Shown: piece after piece, positions 10,738 to 19,886 of the stretch
Layout of the letters: the number at the start of each line of letters is the position of its first letter
Position numbering within the stretch: position 1 is the first letter of the stretch
Assembly: GCA_030680175.1 (NCBI GenBank)
Contig: JAUXWO010000136.1
Coordinates: 1-64,000, forward strand
Direction: 5' to 3'
DNA from: Vicinamibacterales bacterium
Lineage (GTDB): Bacteria; Acidobacteriota; Vicinamibacteria; Vicinamibacterales; UBA2999
Length of the DNA: 64,000 nucleotides
The notes under the pieces: model-generated
What the model was told of the DNA's origin: nothing
Database searches by the model: none
Seen by the model: the letters and a program-made list of their open reading frames with translations, nothing else
Made by a program: the position numbers and the translations under genes

Positions 10738-12081
10738 ATGTCCACCCAGCCCGCGCGCGGCATGCGCGACTTCCTGCCCGATGATGTCCGGCGCCGTCAG
10801 TACGTGATGGGCGTGATTGCCCGCGTGTACGAGCAGTACGGCTTCGCGCCGCTCGAGACGCCGGCGGTCGAGAACATCGAGACGCTCCTCGGCAAGTACG
10901 GCGAGGAAGGCGACCGGCTGATTTTCAAGATCCTGAAGCGGGGTGAGGGGGCCGCGACGGGCCAGGCCGACCTCGCGCTTCGGTACGACCTGACCGTGCC
11001 CCTCGCGCGCGTCGTGGCGGAGTATCGGGCGACGCTGCCGAAGTTCTTCAAGCGGTATCAGATGCAGCCCGTCTGGCGCGCGGACCGGCCGCAGAAGGGC
11101 CGCTTCCGCGAGTTCTACCAGTGCGATGTCGACGCGATCGGATCGCACTCGGTCGTGGTCGAAGTCGAACTGCTCGCGGCGGCCTGTGACGTGCTTGCGC
11201 GTCTCGGGTTCGCCGACTTCACCGTCCGGCTGAACCACCGGAAGGCCCTGAGCGGCATGCTGCAGGCGAGCGGGGTGCCGGCGGCGCTGCACGGCGAAAC
11301 ACTCGTCGCGCTCGACAAGCTGGACAAGATTGGGCCCGACGGCGTGACGCGGGAGCTGGCGGAACGCGGCGTGGCCCCGGCGGCGGCCGCGGCGCTCATC
11401 GCCCTCTTCTCGGACGGGGCGGCCGGCAACGACGCGATCCTGGCGCGGCTCGAGGCGGTCGTGGGCGGCGACGAGGCGGGCGCCACCGGTGTCCGCGAAC
11501 TGAGGGCGATTCTCGCGCTGGCGGCGGGCACGCGCGCGGCGGCCCGCCTGCGGCTGGACCCGAGCCTGGCGCGGGGGCTGTCATACTACACGGGCGCAAT
11601 CTTCGAGATCGCCGTGCCCGATCTGGCCGGCAGCCTCGGTGGCGGCGGACGCTACGACGATCTCATCGGCATGTTCGGCAAGCAGGCCGTGCCGGCCTGC
11701 GGCATCTCCCTGGGCCTGGAGCGGATCCTGGTGGTGATGGGGGAGCGCGGCATGTTCCCCCCCGACCTCGCGCTGGCCGCCGCTGACGTGATGGTCGCGG
11801 TCTGGAGCGAGGCCCGGCTGGCGGACTCGGTGGCGCTGGCCGCGGAGCTGCGCGCCGGCGGACTTCGGGTCGAGGTCTATCCGGAGGCCGACAAGCTGGG
11901 CAAGCAGTTCAAGTACGCGTCGGCCTGCGGCGTGCCCTTCGTGGCGGTGCTCGGCGACGATGAAGCGGCCCGGGGCGAGGTGGCACTGAAGGACATGCGC
12001 ACGGGCGTGCAGCGGTCTGTGCCCCGCGCCGACGCGGGGCGCGAGATGGTGGCCGCCCGCGGCCAGGCGCAAGGCGAATAG
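10738..12081 (+). CDS. hisS: histidyl-tRNA synthetase
   Basis: HisRS charges tRNA-His. The 447-residue class II enzyme begins with the RGMRDFLPDD entry. Motif 1 is followed by a histidine/ATP pocket (LRYDLTVPLARV). Motif 2 is KRYQMQPVWRADRPQKGRF. The HisA motifs are present (LDPSLARGLSYYTGAIFE), and motif 3 is GISLGLERIL. A C-terminal anticodon-binding domain runs from about 345. aspS follows after 12 bases, so both are likely cotranscribed. Confidence 0.95.
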   Translation: MSTQPARGMRDFLPDDVRRRQYVMGVIARVYEQYGFAPLETPAVENIETLLGKYGEEGDRLIFKILKRGEGAATGQADLALRYDLTVPLARVVAEYRATLPKFFKRYQMQPVWRADRPQKGRFREFYQCDVDAIGSHSVVVEVELLAAACDVLARLGFADFTVRLNHRKALSGMLQASGVPAALHGETLVALDKLDKIGPDGVTRELAERGVAPAAAAALIALFSDGAAGNDAILARLEAVVGGDEAGATGVRELRAILALAAGTRAAARLRLDPSLARGLSYYTGAIFEIAVPDLAGSLGGGGRYDDLIGMFGKQAVPACGISLGLERILVVMGERGMFPPDLALAAADVMVAVWSEARLADSVALAAELRAGGLRVEVYPEADKLGKQFKYASACGVPFVAVLGDDEAARGEVALKDMRTGVQRSVPRADAGREMVAARGQAQGE

Positions 12082-12093
12082 CGAACGGTAACT

Positions 12094-13860
12094 ATGTCTG
12101 AACAGCTCGGCTCCCTCTCCCGGACCCACACCTGCGGCGCGCTCCGCGCCTCCGACGTGGGCGCCGACGTGGTCCTTCTCGGCTGGGCGCACAAGGTGCG
12201 CGACCTCGGGGCGTTGATCTTCCTCGATGTGCGCGACCGCGCCGGCCTCACGCAGGTCGTCGTGCGTGACGACGAGGCGCTGCTGGAGCAGGCCAAGCGC
12301 GTACGCGGCGAGTTCGTCGTCGCCGTGCTCGGCACGGTGCAGCTCCGTTCGCCGGACACGGTGAATGCGAAGCTCGCCACCGGCGAGATCGAGGTGCACG
12401 CGCGCGAGGTCCGGGTGCTCAACGAGGCGAAGACGCCGCCGTTCCCGATCAACGAGGAGACGGCCGTTTCTGAGGAAGTGCGCCTCAAGTATCGCTACCT
12501 CGACCTGCGGCGCCCCCGGCTGCAGAATGCCATCGGCCTGCGCCACCGCATCACCATGGCGTTGCGGCGCTACTTCGACGATGAAGGCTTCTGGGAAGTC
12601 GAGACGCCGATCCTGACCAAGTCCACGCCCGAGGGCGCGCGCGACTTCCTCGTGCCGAGCCGTGTGCATCCCGGCGAGTTCTACGCGCTGCCGCAGTCGC
12701 CGCAGATCTTCAAGCAGATCCTGATGATTTCGGGCGTCGATCGCTACGTCCAGATCGCGCGATGTTTCCGCGACGAAGACCTGCGCGCCGACCGGCAGCT
12801 CGAGTTCACGCAGGTGGACCTCGAGATGGCGTTCGCCACGCCGGATCTGGTCTACACCATCGTCGAGGGCGCGCTGGCCGCGGCGTTCCGCGAGATCGGT
12901 GTCGAGATTCCGCGTCCGTTCCGCCGCATGCCGTACGCCGAGGCGATGGCCAGGTACGGCACCGACAAGCCGGACCTGCGATTCGGACTCGAGATCCAGG
13001 ACGTCGGGCCGCTCTTCGCCGCCTCGCCCTTCGGGATCTTCCGCGAGGCCGTCGAACACGGCGGCACGGTGCGCGGCTTCGTCATCCCCGGCGCCGCGGG
13101 CTTCTCGCGCAAGCAGGTGGACGACCTCGTCGAGCAGGCCAGGCAGGCGGGCGCCGCGGGCCTGGTCTGGGCGCGGCACACCGCCGAGGGCGTGCAGGCC
13201 TCGGCCAAGGCCATCGGGGAGGACGGCATCCGCCAGGTGCTCGAGGCGACCGGCACCGGGCAGACGGATCTCCTGGTCCTCGCCTCCGGCGCGGCCGAGG
13301 CCACCTCCAAGGTGCTCGGCCAGCTCCGGCTCGCCGTGGCGAAGAAGCAGAACCTCGTGCCCGAGGGCGCGTGGGAGCTGCTCTGGGTCACGGACTTCCC
13401 GCTGTTCGACTGGAACGCGGACGAACGGCGCTGGGACTCGGTGAATCACCCGTTCACGGCGCCGAGGGAAGAAGACATCCCGTTTCTCGAGTCCGATCCC
13501 GGGCGTGTCCTGGCCAGGGCCTACGACGTGATCCTGAACGGCTGGGAGCTCGGTGGCGGCAGCATCCGTATTCACGACCGCGAGACGCAGGCCACCGTGT
13601 TCCGCCTGCTGGGGCTGAGCGACGAGGAGGCGAAGCACCGCTTCGGGTTCTTCCTCGAGGCGCTCGAGTACGGCACGCCGCCGCACGGGGGGCTCGCGCT
13701 GGGGCTCGACCGCATGTGCGCGCTGCTGGCCGGGGAGACCTCGATCCGCGAGGTCATGGCGTTCCCGAAGACAACGCAGGCGGTGGACCTGATGTGCGAC
13801 GCGCCGTCCACGGTCGACCCGCGGCAGCTGCGCGAACTTCGCCTCCGGCCGCAGGCTTGA
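12094..13860 (+). CDS. aspS: aspartyl-tRNA synthetase
   Basis: AspRS charges tRNA-Asp (or tRNA-Asp and tRNA-Asn if non-discriminating; this cannot be decided here). The 588-residue bacterial-type enzyme has an OB-fold anticodon domain (about 15-110). Motif 2 is RCFRDEDLRADRQLEFTQ. An inserted GAD domain follows (around 290-415), and motif 3 is GGLALGLDRM. The C-terminus has the AFPKTTQAVDLMCDAPS signature. It forms a tRNA-synthetase pair with hisS, a common bacterial arrangement. Confidence 0.95.
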   Translation: MSEQLGSLSRTHTCGALRASDVGADVVLLGWAHKVRDLGALIFLDVRDRAGLTQVVVRDDEALLEQAKRVRGEFVVAVLGTVQLRSPDTVNAKLATGEIEVHAREVRVLNEAKTPPFPINEETAVSEEVRLKYRYLDLRRPRLQNAIGLRHRITMALRRYFDDEGFWEVETPILTKSTPEGARDFLVPSRVHPGEFYALPQSPQIFKQILMISGVDRYVQIARCFRDEDLRADRQLEFTQVDLEMAFATPDLVYTIVEGALAAAFREIGVEIPRPFRRMPYAEAMARYGTDKPDLRFGLEIQDVGPLFAASPFGIFREAVEHGGTVRGFVIPGAAGFSRKQVDDLVEQARQAGAAGLVWARHTAEGVQASAKAIGEDGIRQVLEATGTGQTDLLVLASGAAEATSKVLGQLRLAVAKKQNLVPEGAWELLWVTDFPLFDWNADERRWDSVNHPFTAPREEDIPFLESDPGRVLARAYDVILNGWELGGGSIRIHDRETQATVFRLLGLSDEEAKHRFGFFLEALEYGTPPHGGLALGLDRMCALLAGETSIREVMAFPKTTQAVDLMCDAPSTVDPRQLRELRLRPQA

Positions 13861-13877
13861 CGCGTCCCGGCGGGGCT

Positions 13878-13885
13878 GCTACGAT
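13878..13885 (+). promoter_or_regulatory. GCTACGAT, candidate -10 upstream of phoH
   Basis: The box lies 55 bases before the phoH ATG, in the only spacer between aspS and the phoH-ybeY operon. It matches the GCTANNAT pattern seen before several other genes here. Confidence 0.4.
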
Positions 13886-13906
13886 CCGCACGGATTTAAA
13901 TATCTG

Positions 13907-13948
13907 ATGAGCAAGGAGATACGCGACACTCGCGGCATCGATGCGTAA
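13907..13948 (+). CDS. possible 13-residue leader ORF overlapping phoH start
   Basis: ATGAGCAAGGAG opens a 13-codon frame that ends in a TAA overlapping the first codons of phoH. The phoH ATG has no ribosome site of its own, so translation coupling through this mini-ORF is conceivable. No conservation evidence is available. Confidence 0.25.
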   Translation: MSKEIRDTRGIDA

Positions 13949-14909
13949 GATTGCCCTCCCCGAGGCCGGCATCGAAACCCTGCTCGGCGCCTACGACGAG
14001 AACCTCCGCCACCTCGAGTCGCGGCTGAACGTCCAGCTCCGTACGCAGGGGCACGAGCTCATGGTCGAGGGCCAGCCCGCGGACGCGGCCAAGGTGGCGC
14101 GGCTGGTGGAGCAGATTGGCGCGCTGCTCGCCGAGGGGCACGCGATCTCCCCCGTGGACGTGAAGTCGGCCTCCGACCTGCTCGCGCAGGACGGCACCGT
14201 CGATCTGCGCGACTACTTCCTCAAGGGCGGCCAGCTCCGGCAGGCGGGCAAGCGCCGCATCATGGCGAAGTCGCCCAATCAGCGGCAGTACCTCGACGCC
14301 ATCGAGCACCACGACATCGTGTTCGGCATCGGCCCGGCGGGCACCGGCAAGACGTACCTCGCGATGGCGCAGGCGGTGTCGTACCTGCTCGCGAAGAAGG
14401 TGAGCCGGATCATCCTGGCGCGTCCCGCCGTCGAGGCGGGGGAGAAGCTGGGGTTCCTGCCCGGCGACATGCAGGAGAAGGTGAACCCCTACCTGCGGCC
14501 CCTCTACGACGCCCTCTACGACATGATGGAGGTCGACAAGGCGGAGCGGCTCCTCGAGCGCGGCACGATCGAGGTGGCTCCGATTGCCTTCATGCGCGGG
14601 CGGACGCTCAATGACGCCTTCGTGATCCTCGACGAAGCGCAGAACACGACGCCCGAGCAGATGAAGATGTTCCTCACGCGCCTCGGCTTCGGCTCGAAGG
14701 CCGTCGTGACCGGCGACATCACGCAGATCGACCTGCCCTCGGCGCGCACGTCGGGTCTCGTCGAGGCCATGCACGTCGTGGGCGCGGTCGATGGCGTGTC
14801 GTTCGTCTACTTCGACGAGCGCGATGTCGTGCGCCACAAACTCGTGCAGGCGATCGTGAAAGCGTACGAGGCGCACACCGCCTCGCTCGGCGATCGCCGG
14901 CCTGCCTGA
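13941..14909 (+). CDS. phoH: PhoH-like ATPase
   Basis: PhoH-like proteins are cytoplasmic ATPases thought to act in RNA metabolism and are often encoded next to ybeY. The 322 residues show an N-terminal KH-like segment. The P-loop GPAGTGKT is at 131-138. [15 protein letters not shown] follows, then Walker [10 protein letters not shown] near 228-236 and the [12 protein letters not shown] sensor. It starts the phoH-ybeY-corC-era cluster, a conserved order in many bacteria. The ybeY ATG is two bases after its stop. Confidence 0.93.
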   Translation: MRKIALPEAGIETLLGAYDENLRHLESRLNVQLRTQGHELMVEGQPADAAKVARLVEQIGALLAEGHAISPVDVKSASDLLAQDGTVDLRDYFLKGGQLRQAGKRRIMAKSPNQRQYLDAIEHHDIVFGIGPAGTGKTYLAMAQAVSYLLAKKVSRIILARPAVEAGEKLGFLPGDMQEKVNPYLRPLYDALYDMMEVDKAERLLERGTIEVAPIAFMRGRTLNDAFVILDEAQNTTPEQMKMFLTRLGFGSKAVVTGDITQIDLPSARTSGLVEAMHVVGAVDGVSFVYFDERDVVRHKLVQAIVKAYEAHTASLGDRRPA

Positions 14910-14911
14910 TC

Positions 14912-15427
14912 ATGCCAGCTGGAGACCGACGCCCGCCCTCGCGATTGACCGTCACCGTGGCCGCCCCCGACGATGCGGCGGTGAAGGCGCCGGGCCTTGC
15001 GCGCTGGCTCGCCGGCGTCGCGCCCGCCCGCGCGCGGGGCGAGGTCGTCGTCGCCCTCGTCAGTGACGGGCGCATGCGCGCGCTCAACCGCACCTATCGT
15101 GGCGCCGACTACGCCACCGACGTCCTGTCCTTTCCGGCCGCCGGCGCCCCTGGCGCCGAGGCCGTGCTCGGGGACATCGTCATCGCCATGGGCGTGGCGG
15201 GCCGGCAGGCGGCGCAGGCCGGGCACCCGTTGCAGACGGAACTGCGGGTGCTGGCCCTGCACGGCCTCCTGCACCTGCTCGGGTACGATCACGAGCACGA
15301 TACCGGCCAGATGGCGCGGGTGGAGGCGCGGCTGCGCCGCAAGGGCGGCCTCCGCGAGGGGTTGATTCAACGCGGGCGGCAGGCGGCGGCGCCGCGCCGG
15401 GCGGCGCGTCCGCGGGGCACCCGATGA
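14912..15427 (+). CDS. ybeY: endoribonuclease YbeY (rRNA maturation factor)
   Basis: YbeY is a zinc-dependent RNase needed for 16S rRNA 3' maturation and ribosome quality control. The 171-residue protein carries the zinc motif HGLLHLLGYDHEHD, with H117, H121 and H127 as ligands. NRTYRGADYATDVLSFP is the family's upstream signature. An Arg/Ala-rich tail of about 25 residues extends beyond the usual end. Its stop overlaps the next ATG by four bases (ATGA). Confidence 0.92.
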   Translation: MPAGDRRPPSRLTVTVAAPDDAAVKAPGLARWLAGVAPARARGEVVVALVSDGRMRALNRTYRGADYATDVLSFPAAGAPGAEAVLGDIVIAMGVAGRQAAQAGHPLQTELRVLALHGLLHLLGYDHEHDTGQMARVEARLRRKGGLREGLIQRGRQAAAPRRAARPRGTR

Positions 15428-16695
15428 CCCCGCTGGCGGTCTTCCTCCTGGCCTGTGCGGCGGTCTACGTCGGCGTCGTGGCCGCGGCCTTCAGCGCGCT
15501 GATGCGGCTGTCGCTGCGCCTCACGGCGGAGCGCAGCGGCCGCGATGACCGCCTCGGATGGTATCTCGAGGAGCCGCTCCGGTTGTTCATCCCCGTCCGG
15601 GTGCTGCTGGCCATGCTGCCGGTCCTGGCGGCGGCGCTGCTCTCGCGCGCGACCGGCGTGGAGACCGCGCGCGGACTGGGGCTGCTCATCGCCTCCGCGC
15701 TCGTCTTCGTCGTCGTCTTCGAGCATGTGATTCCGCTGCTCATCATCCGGCGGAACCCCGAACGGGTCCTCGACGTGTTGCTGCCGTCCTTCGACGTCGT
15801 GGCGCGCCTCCTGCAGCCGCTGACCGTGGCCCTGACGCGCATCGGAGGCGCGACGATGGCGGCGCCGGCCGAGGGCGCCGACGGCGAGGTCCCGGAGGCG
15901 GCGGGCGAGGGCAACGGCAGCGCGGAGGCGGAACCGGGCCAGCCCGGTGAGGAGCGGCGCGCGCAGGAACTGCAGGACCGCGAGCTGCTGCGATCGATTG
16001 TCGACTTCCGCGAGACGCTGGTCCGGGAAGTCATGACGCCGCGGCCCGATATCGTCGCGATTCGGGGCGAGTCGACGCTCGGAGAACTCCGCGGGCTCTT
16101 CCAGGAGCAGGAGTACTCGCGAATCCCGGTCTTCAAGGACACGCTCGACAACATCCTCGGCTTCATCTTCGTGAAGGACCTGATCAACCTCGAGGCGCCC
16201 GATCCCGCCCAGCCCATCACCGGGCTGATGCGGGCGGCGTACTTCGTCCCCGAGACCAAGCGCGTGCCGGAGCTGCTGCGCGAGTTCCAGCGCGCGCGCG
16301 TCCAGAGCGCGATCGTCGTGGACGAGTACGGCGGCACTGCCGGGCTCGTCACCATCGAGGACCTCCTCGAGGAGATCGTCGGCGAGATCCGCGACGAGTA
16401 CGACGTCGAGGCCGAGCCGGTGGTGGACGAAGGCCAGGGCGTGTGGGTGTTCAGCGGCAAGGCCGATGTGGATGAACTCGGCGAGCGGCTCGGCGTCGAG
16501 GTCGAACGCGAAGGGTTCGAGACCGTCGGCGGCTACCTGCTCTCGCATCTCGGACGGGTGCCGGCGGTGGGGGAGACCTTCGAGGTGGACGCGCTGTCGG
16601 TCGAGGTCCTCGAGGCCGAGCGGCGGCGCGTCAACAAGGTGCGGATCCGCCGTCGCGACGCCCTCCCGGAAAGCGTGGGCGAGCCCGCGCGATGA
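15424..16695 (+). CDS. CorC/HlyC-type CBS-domain membrane protein
   Basis: This 423-residue member of the hemolysin C/CorC/CNNM family is linked in other bacteria to Mg/Co efflux. The N-terminal half has about three hydrophobic segments (5-30, 55-75, 85-110). A Gly/Ala/Glu-rich linker (about 140-180) precedes a paired CBS module (REVMTPRPDIVAI, IVVDEYGGTAGLVTIEDLLEEIVGEI begins the second). The CorC_HlyC domain is at about 335-415. The conserved EIVGEIRDEYD is present. It overlaps ybeY and era by four bases each. With mgtE and corA downstream, this region has three Mg-related proteins. Confidence 0.85.
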   Translation: MTPLAVFLLACAAVYVGVVAAAFSALMRLSLRLTAERSGRDDRLGWYLEEPLRLFIPVRVLLAMLPVLAAALLSRATGVETARGLGLLIASALVFVVVFEHVIPLLIIRRNPERVLDVLLPSFDVVARLLQPLTVALTRIGGATMAAPAEGADGEVPEAAGEGNGSAEAEPGQPGEERRAQELQDRELLRSIVDFRETLVREVMTPRPDIVAIRGESTLGELRGLFQEQEYSRIPVFKDTLDNILGFIFVKDLINLEAPDPAQPITGLMRAAYFVPETKRVPELLREFQRARVQSAIVVDEYGGTAGLVTIEDLLEEIVGEIRDEYDVEAEPVVDEGQGVWVFSGKADVDELGERLGVEVEREGFETVGGYLLSHLGRVPAVGETFEVDALSVEVLEAERRRVNKVRIRRRDALPESVGEPAR

Positions 16696-17621
16696 AGAGC
16701 GGCTTCGTCTCCCTGATCGGCCGGCCAAACGCCGGCAAGTCGACCCTGCTCAATCGCCTGGTCGGCACCAAGCTCGCCATCGTCTCCGACAAGCCGCAGA
16801 CGACGCGCACGCGCATCCAGGGCGTGCGGACCTACCCCGAGGGGCAGGTGGTCTTCCTCGACACGCCCGGCGTCCATCGCCCCCTGCACCGTCTGAACGT
16901 GCGCATGGTGGATGCGGCGCTCGAGACGTTGCGGGAGGTCGATGTCGTCGGCGTCGTGGTGGATGCCAGTGAGCCGGCGGGCGGGGGCGACCGCTACCTG
17001 ATGGACCTGGTGAAGCGCATCACGCAGCCGCGCGTGTTGATTCTCAACAAGGTCGACCGGGCGGAGAAGTCGTCGCTCCTCCCTCGGATCGAGGCCTACG
17101 ACCGCGACGTCGGATTCGCGGCCATCGTGCCGGTGTCGGCGTTGACGGGGGAGAACATCGAGCGGCTCGAGCAGGTGCTCCTGTCCTTCCTGCCGGAGGG
17201 CGAGGCCCTCTACCCGGACGACTACCTGACGGACCAGCCGGAGCGGTTCTTTGTCGCCGAGATCGTCCGTGAGCAGGTGCTGCAGCACACGCACGCCGAA
17301 CTGCCGTTCTCCACGGCCGTGGTCGTCGACAAGTTCGAGGAGGCCAACGAGGCGGGGCTGATGAAGTTCTACTGCAGCATCCTCGTCGAGCGCGCCTCGC
17401 AGAAGCCCATTCTGCTGGGACGCGGCGGGGCGATGATCAAGGCCATCGGCACCGGCGCCCGCAAGGAACTCGAGCGCTTCTTCGACGCCCGGGTCTACCT
17501 GGACCTGCACGTGCGCGTCCGGTCGGACTGGCGCGAGGACGAGCGGGCGCTCGACGAGATCGGCCTGCCGCAGGCGCGACGCCGCCCCAGGGGGAAGAAC
17601 ACCCCGCGCCAGCGCCCCTAG
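16692..17621 (+). CDS. era: GTPase Era
   Basis: Era is an essential GTPase that binds 16S rRNA and helps assemble the 30S subunit. The 309-residue protein has G1 GRPNAGKST (10-18), G3 DTPG and G4 NKVD. The C-terminal KH domain contains ILLGRGGAMIKAIG. A basic tail of about 15 residues (RRRPRGKNTPRQRP) extends past the KH domain. It overlaps the CorC-type gene by four bases. YbeY, PhoH and Era together form a ribosome-maturation group. Confidence 0.95.
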   Translation: MKSGFVSLIGRPNAGKSTLLNRLVGTKLAIVSDKPQTTRTRIQGVRTYPEGQVVFLDTPGVHRPLHRLNVRMVDAALETLREVDVVGVVVDASEPAGGGDRYLMDLVKRITQPRVLILNKVDRAEKSSLLPRIEAYDRDVGFAAIVPVSALTGENIERLEQVLLSFLPEGEALYPDDYLTDQPERFFVAEIVREQVLQHTHAELPFSTAVVVDKFEEANEAGLMKFYCSILVERASQKPILLGRGGAMIKAIGTGARKELERFFDARVYLDLHVRVRSDWREDERALDEIGLPQARRRPRGKNTPRQRP

Positions 17622-17693
17622 TTCAGTCGATACACTCCACTCGTCGCCCGCCGCGCGTGCCTGGCGGGCCTCCCGGACCCGCCGGGGGTGTGG

Positions 17694-17727
17694 TACATTT
17701 GCGAGGTTGTGCTCGGCTGAAACCTCG
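17694..17727 (+). promoter_or_regulatory. TACATT box and 7-bp stem-loop before mgtE
   Basis: TACATT (17694-17699) is followed by CGAGGTT (17702-17708), a 12-base loop and AACCTCG (17721-17727). The stem ends just before the GAGAG ribosome site. It may be an operator or an RNA hairpin. I do not recognise a known Mg riboswitch. Confidence 0.3.
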
Positions 17728-17737
17728 AGAGAGTCAC

Positions 17738-19105
17738 ATGGCGCCGCCGCGGAGAATTGATGTCGTCCTCGATTCAGTCAAGCGGCTGCAGCGCATCGGT
17801 GCGTCCGCCAACCTCCTGAATCTGCTGCAGAAGCAGCACCCGGCCGACCTGGCGCAGATCTTCGGTGATCTGCCGGATGCCGGACGCCAGTCCGTCGTGT
17901 CCCTGCTCGTCGAGCGCAACCCGCGCCTGGCGATGGAGGCCATCAGCGAGATGAGCCCCGAGCAGGGCGCCGCCTTGCTGGCCGGGCGCCCGGCCGAGGA
18001 GATCGCCAAGCTCATCCAGGAACTGCCGTCCGACGACGCGGCGGCCCTGATCGACTACCTGCCGGAGGAGTTGTCGCAACCCGTCCTCGAGATGATGCGG
18101 CGCCGCGAGTCGGGCCAGGTCGAGAGCCTGCTCGAGTACGGCGAGCAGACGGCCGGCCGCATCATGAACCCCAACGTCTTCGCCCTCGGCGAGGACCTGA
18201 CGGTGGGGGAGGCGATCCTGGCGCTGCAAGGGTCGCGCGACGTGGAGATGGTCTTCTATCTCTACGTCGTGGACGCGCGCCGGCACCTCGTCGGGGTGAC
18301 GTCGCTGCGGCGCCTGCTGCTCGTCTCGCCGGAGACGCCGCTCAAGCGGATCATGACGCCGGAGCTCATCAGCGTCCGCGTCGAGACCGACCAGGAAGAG
18401 GTCGCGCGCCTCGTCGCCTCGTACAACCTGCTGGCGATCCCCGTGGTCGACGAGGAGAACAAGCTCGCGGGCGTCATCACGGTGGACGACGTCATCGACG
18501 TCATCAAGGACGAGGCGACCGAGGATCTCTACCGCCTGGCGGGCGTGTCGGGGGACGACCGGCCCTCGACGCCCGCGGGTGAGTCGCTCCGCAAGCGCCT
18601 CCCCTGGCTCGGCGTGAACCTGGTGACGGCGTTCGTGGCGGCGACGGTCGTCGCGATCTTCGAGGGCACCATCGAACGTGTGACGGCGCTCGCGATCTTC
18701 ATGCCGATCGTGGCCGGCATGGGCGGCAATGCCGGGACGCAGACCCTGACGGTGATCGTCAGGGGGATCGCCCTGGGCGAAGTGTCATGGGCCAACGCCC
18801 GCAAGGCGCTCGTCAAGGAGGCCCTGGTCGGGCTCGGCAACGGCGTCACCCTGGGGGTGCTGGCGGCGCTGGTGGCCTGGGGGATGAAGGGCGACCCCAT
18901 CCTGGGGGTGCTGCTCGGCATGGCCATGGTCATCAACATGTCGGTGGCCGCCACGGCGGGCACCTTGGTCCCCCTGGGGCTCAAGGCGCTCAAGATCGAT
19001 CCGGCCCTGGCCTCGTCGGTCTTCATCACGACGCTCACCGACATCGCCGGCTTTGCGTCGTTCCTGGGGCTGGCGACCATCTTCCTGCGGTATCTGGCGC
19101 AGTGA
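17738..19105 (+). CDS. mgtE: magnesium transporter MgtE
   Basis: MgtE is a Mg-gated inner-membrane Mg channel. The 455 residues follow the family order: a superhelical N domain (ILNLL-like repeats such as LLQKQHPADLAQIFGDL), then paired CBS domains (about 140-270, with VFYLYVVDARRHLVGV). Five transmembrane helices follow from about 290. The pore helix region GGNAGTQTLTVIVRG is intact. The ATG at 17738 has GAGAG upstream and gives the usual family start; the track ORF adds 27 upstream codons. Confidence 0.94.
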   Translation: MAPPRRIDVVLDSVKRLQRIGASANLLNLLQKQHPADLAQIFGDLPDAGRQSVVSLLVERNPRLAMEAISEMSPEQGAALLAGRPAEEIAKLIQELPSDDAAALIDYLPEELSQPVLEMMRRRESGQVESLLEYGEQTAGRIMNPNVFALGEDLTVGEAILALQGSRDVEMVFYLYVVDARRHLVGVTSLRRLLLVSPETPLKRIMTPELISVRVETDQEEVARLVASYNLLAIPVVDEENKLAGVITVDDVIDVIKDEATEDLYRLAGVSGDDRPSTPAGESLRKRLPWLGVNLVTAFVAATVVAIFEGTIERVTALAIFMPIVAGMGGNAGTQTLTVIVRGIALGEVSWANARKALVKEALVGLGNGVTLGVLAALVAWGMKGDPILGVLLGMAMVINMSVAATAGTLVPLGLKALKIDPALASSVFITTLTDIAGFASFLGLATIFLRYLAQ

Positions 19106-19135
19106 GCGGCCGCCTGCGCATCCGCGAAGGAACGG

Positions 19136-19143
19136 GCTAGAAT
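19136..19143 (+). promoter_or_regulatory. -10 box GCTAGAAT directly upstream of recO
   Basis: TAGAAT ends eight bases before the recO GTG, so the transcript would begin at or next to the start codon. Confidence 0.45.
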
Positions 19144-19151
19144 AGGCCGCA

Positions 19152-19811
19152 GTGCCGCTGTACACGGCTGACGCGCTCGTCCTGCGGACGTACAAGCTCG
19201 GCGAGGCCGATCGGATCGTCGTGTTCCTGACCCGGGATCGCGGGAAGAAGCGGGGGGTGGCGCCGCACGCGGGCAAGTCGCGGAAGCGGTTTGGCGGGGC
19301 GCTCGAGCCGCTGAGCGAAGTGCGGGTGGCGTACTTCGAGAAGGAACGCCGGGAGCTGGTCAGCTTGAACTACGCCGAGCTGGTCCGGTCGCCCTTCGGG
19401 GCCGTGTCGGGGGAGGCGCTCGGCTACAGCGCCTACTTCGCCGAGCTGATCGACGAGTGGGCGGCCGAGGCCGACGCGGATGATCGCCTGTTCCGCCTGG
19501 GCACGTCGGTGCTCGAGGCGCTCGTCGCCGGCGCGCCGGTGGAGCCGCTGGCCCGGTACTTCGAGTGCTGGCTGCTGCGGCTGCAGGGGGTCTACCCGCT
19601 GGACCTGCGCTTGTCGGCGGAGGCCGAGGCGTTCGTCGAGGGGACGCGGCGGGTGACGCCGGCGGACGTCGGGGGGCTGGGGCCGTCGCCGCTGGTGTTG
19701 CGCGAATTGGAAGGGAAGCATCGCACTGTGATTCAGTCGCACCTGGACAAGGAACTGCGATCGGCGCGCGTCCTCCGGGACATGCGCCGTCTGGCCCCTG
19801 CGTCCCCCTAG
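19152..19811 (+). CDS. recO: DNA repair protein RecO
   Basis: RecO helps load RecA onto SSB-coated DNA with RecR. The 219-residue protein has the OB-fold start (TADALVLRTYKLGEADRIV) and the basic GKKRGVAPHAGKSRKRFGG. A helical domain contains the YFECWLLRLQGVYP signature. Most RecO proteins have a CxxC...CxxC zinc finger after this point. Here it is absent, since the only Cys seen is the one in FECW. The start codon is GTG, and a TAGAAT box lies eight bases upstream. Confidence 0.88.
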   Translation: MPLYTADALVLRTYKLGEADRIVVFLTRDRGKKRGVAPHAGKSRKRFGGALEPLSEVRVAYFEKERRELVSLNYAELVRSPFGAVSGEALGYSAYFAELIDEWAAEADADDRLFRLGTSVLEALVAGAPVEPLARYFECWLLRLQGVYPLDLRLSAEAEAFVEGTRRVTPADVGGLGPSPLVLRELEGKHRTVIQSHLDKELRSARVLRDMRRLAPASP

Positions 19812-19850
19812 CGCCGGCCCCGGCATCGTCGACGAGCCGCCTCCGTTCCC

Positions 19851-19878
19851 ATCATCAATCTGCCATCGTCAATCTGAA
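19851..19878 (+). repeat. two 14-bp units before glyQ
   Basis: ATCATCAATCTGCC is followed by ATCGTCAATCTGAA, 11 of 14 bases identical, in the short recO-glyQ spacer. This is another example of short intergenic direct repeats in this genome. Confidence 0.5.
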
Positions 19879-19886
19879 ACCGAATC

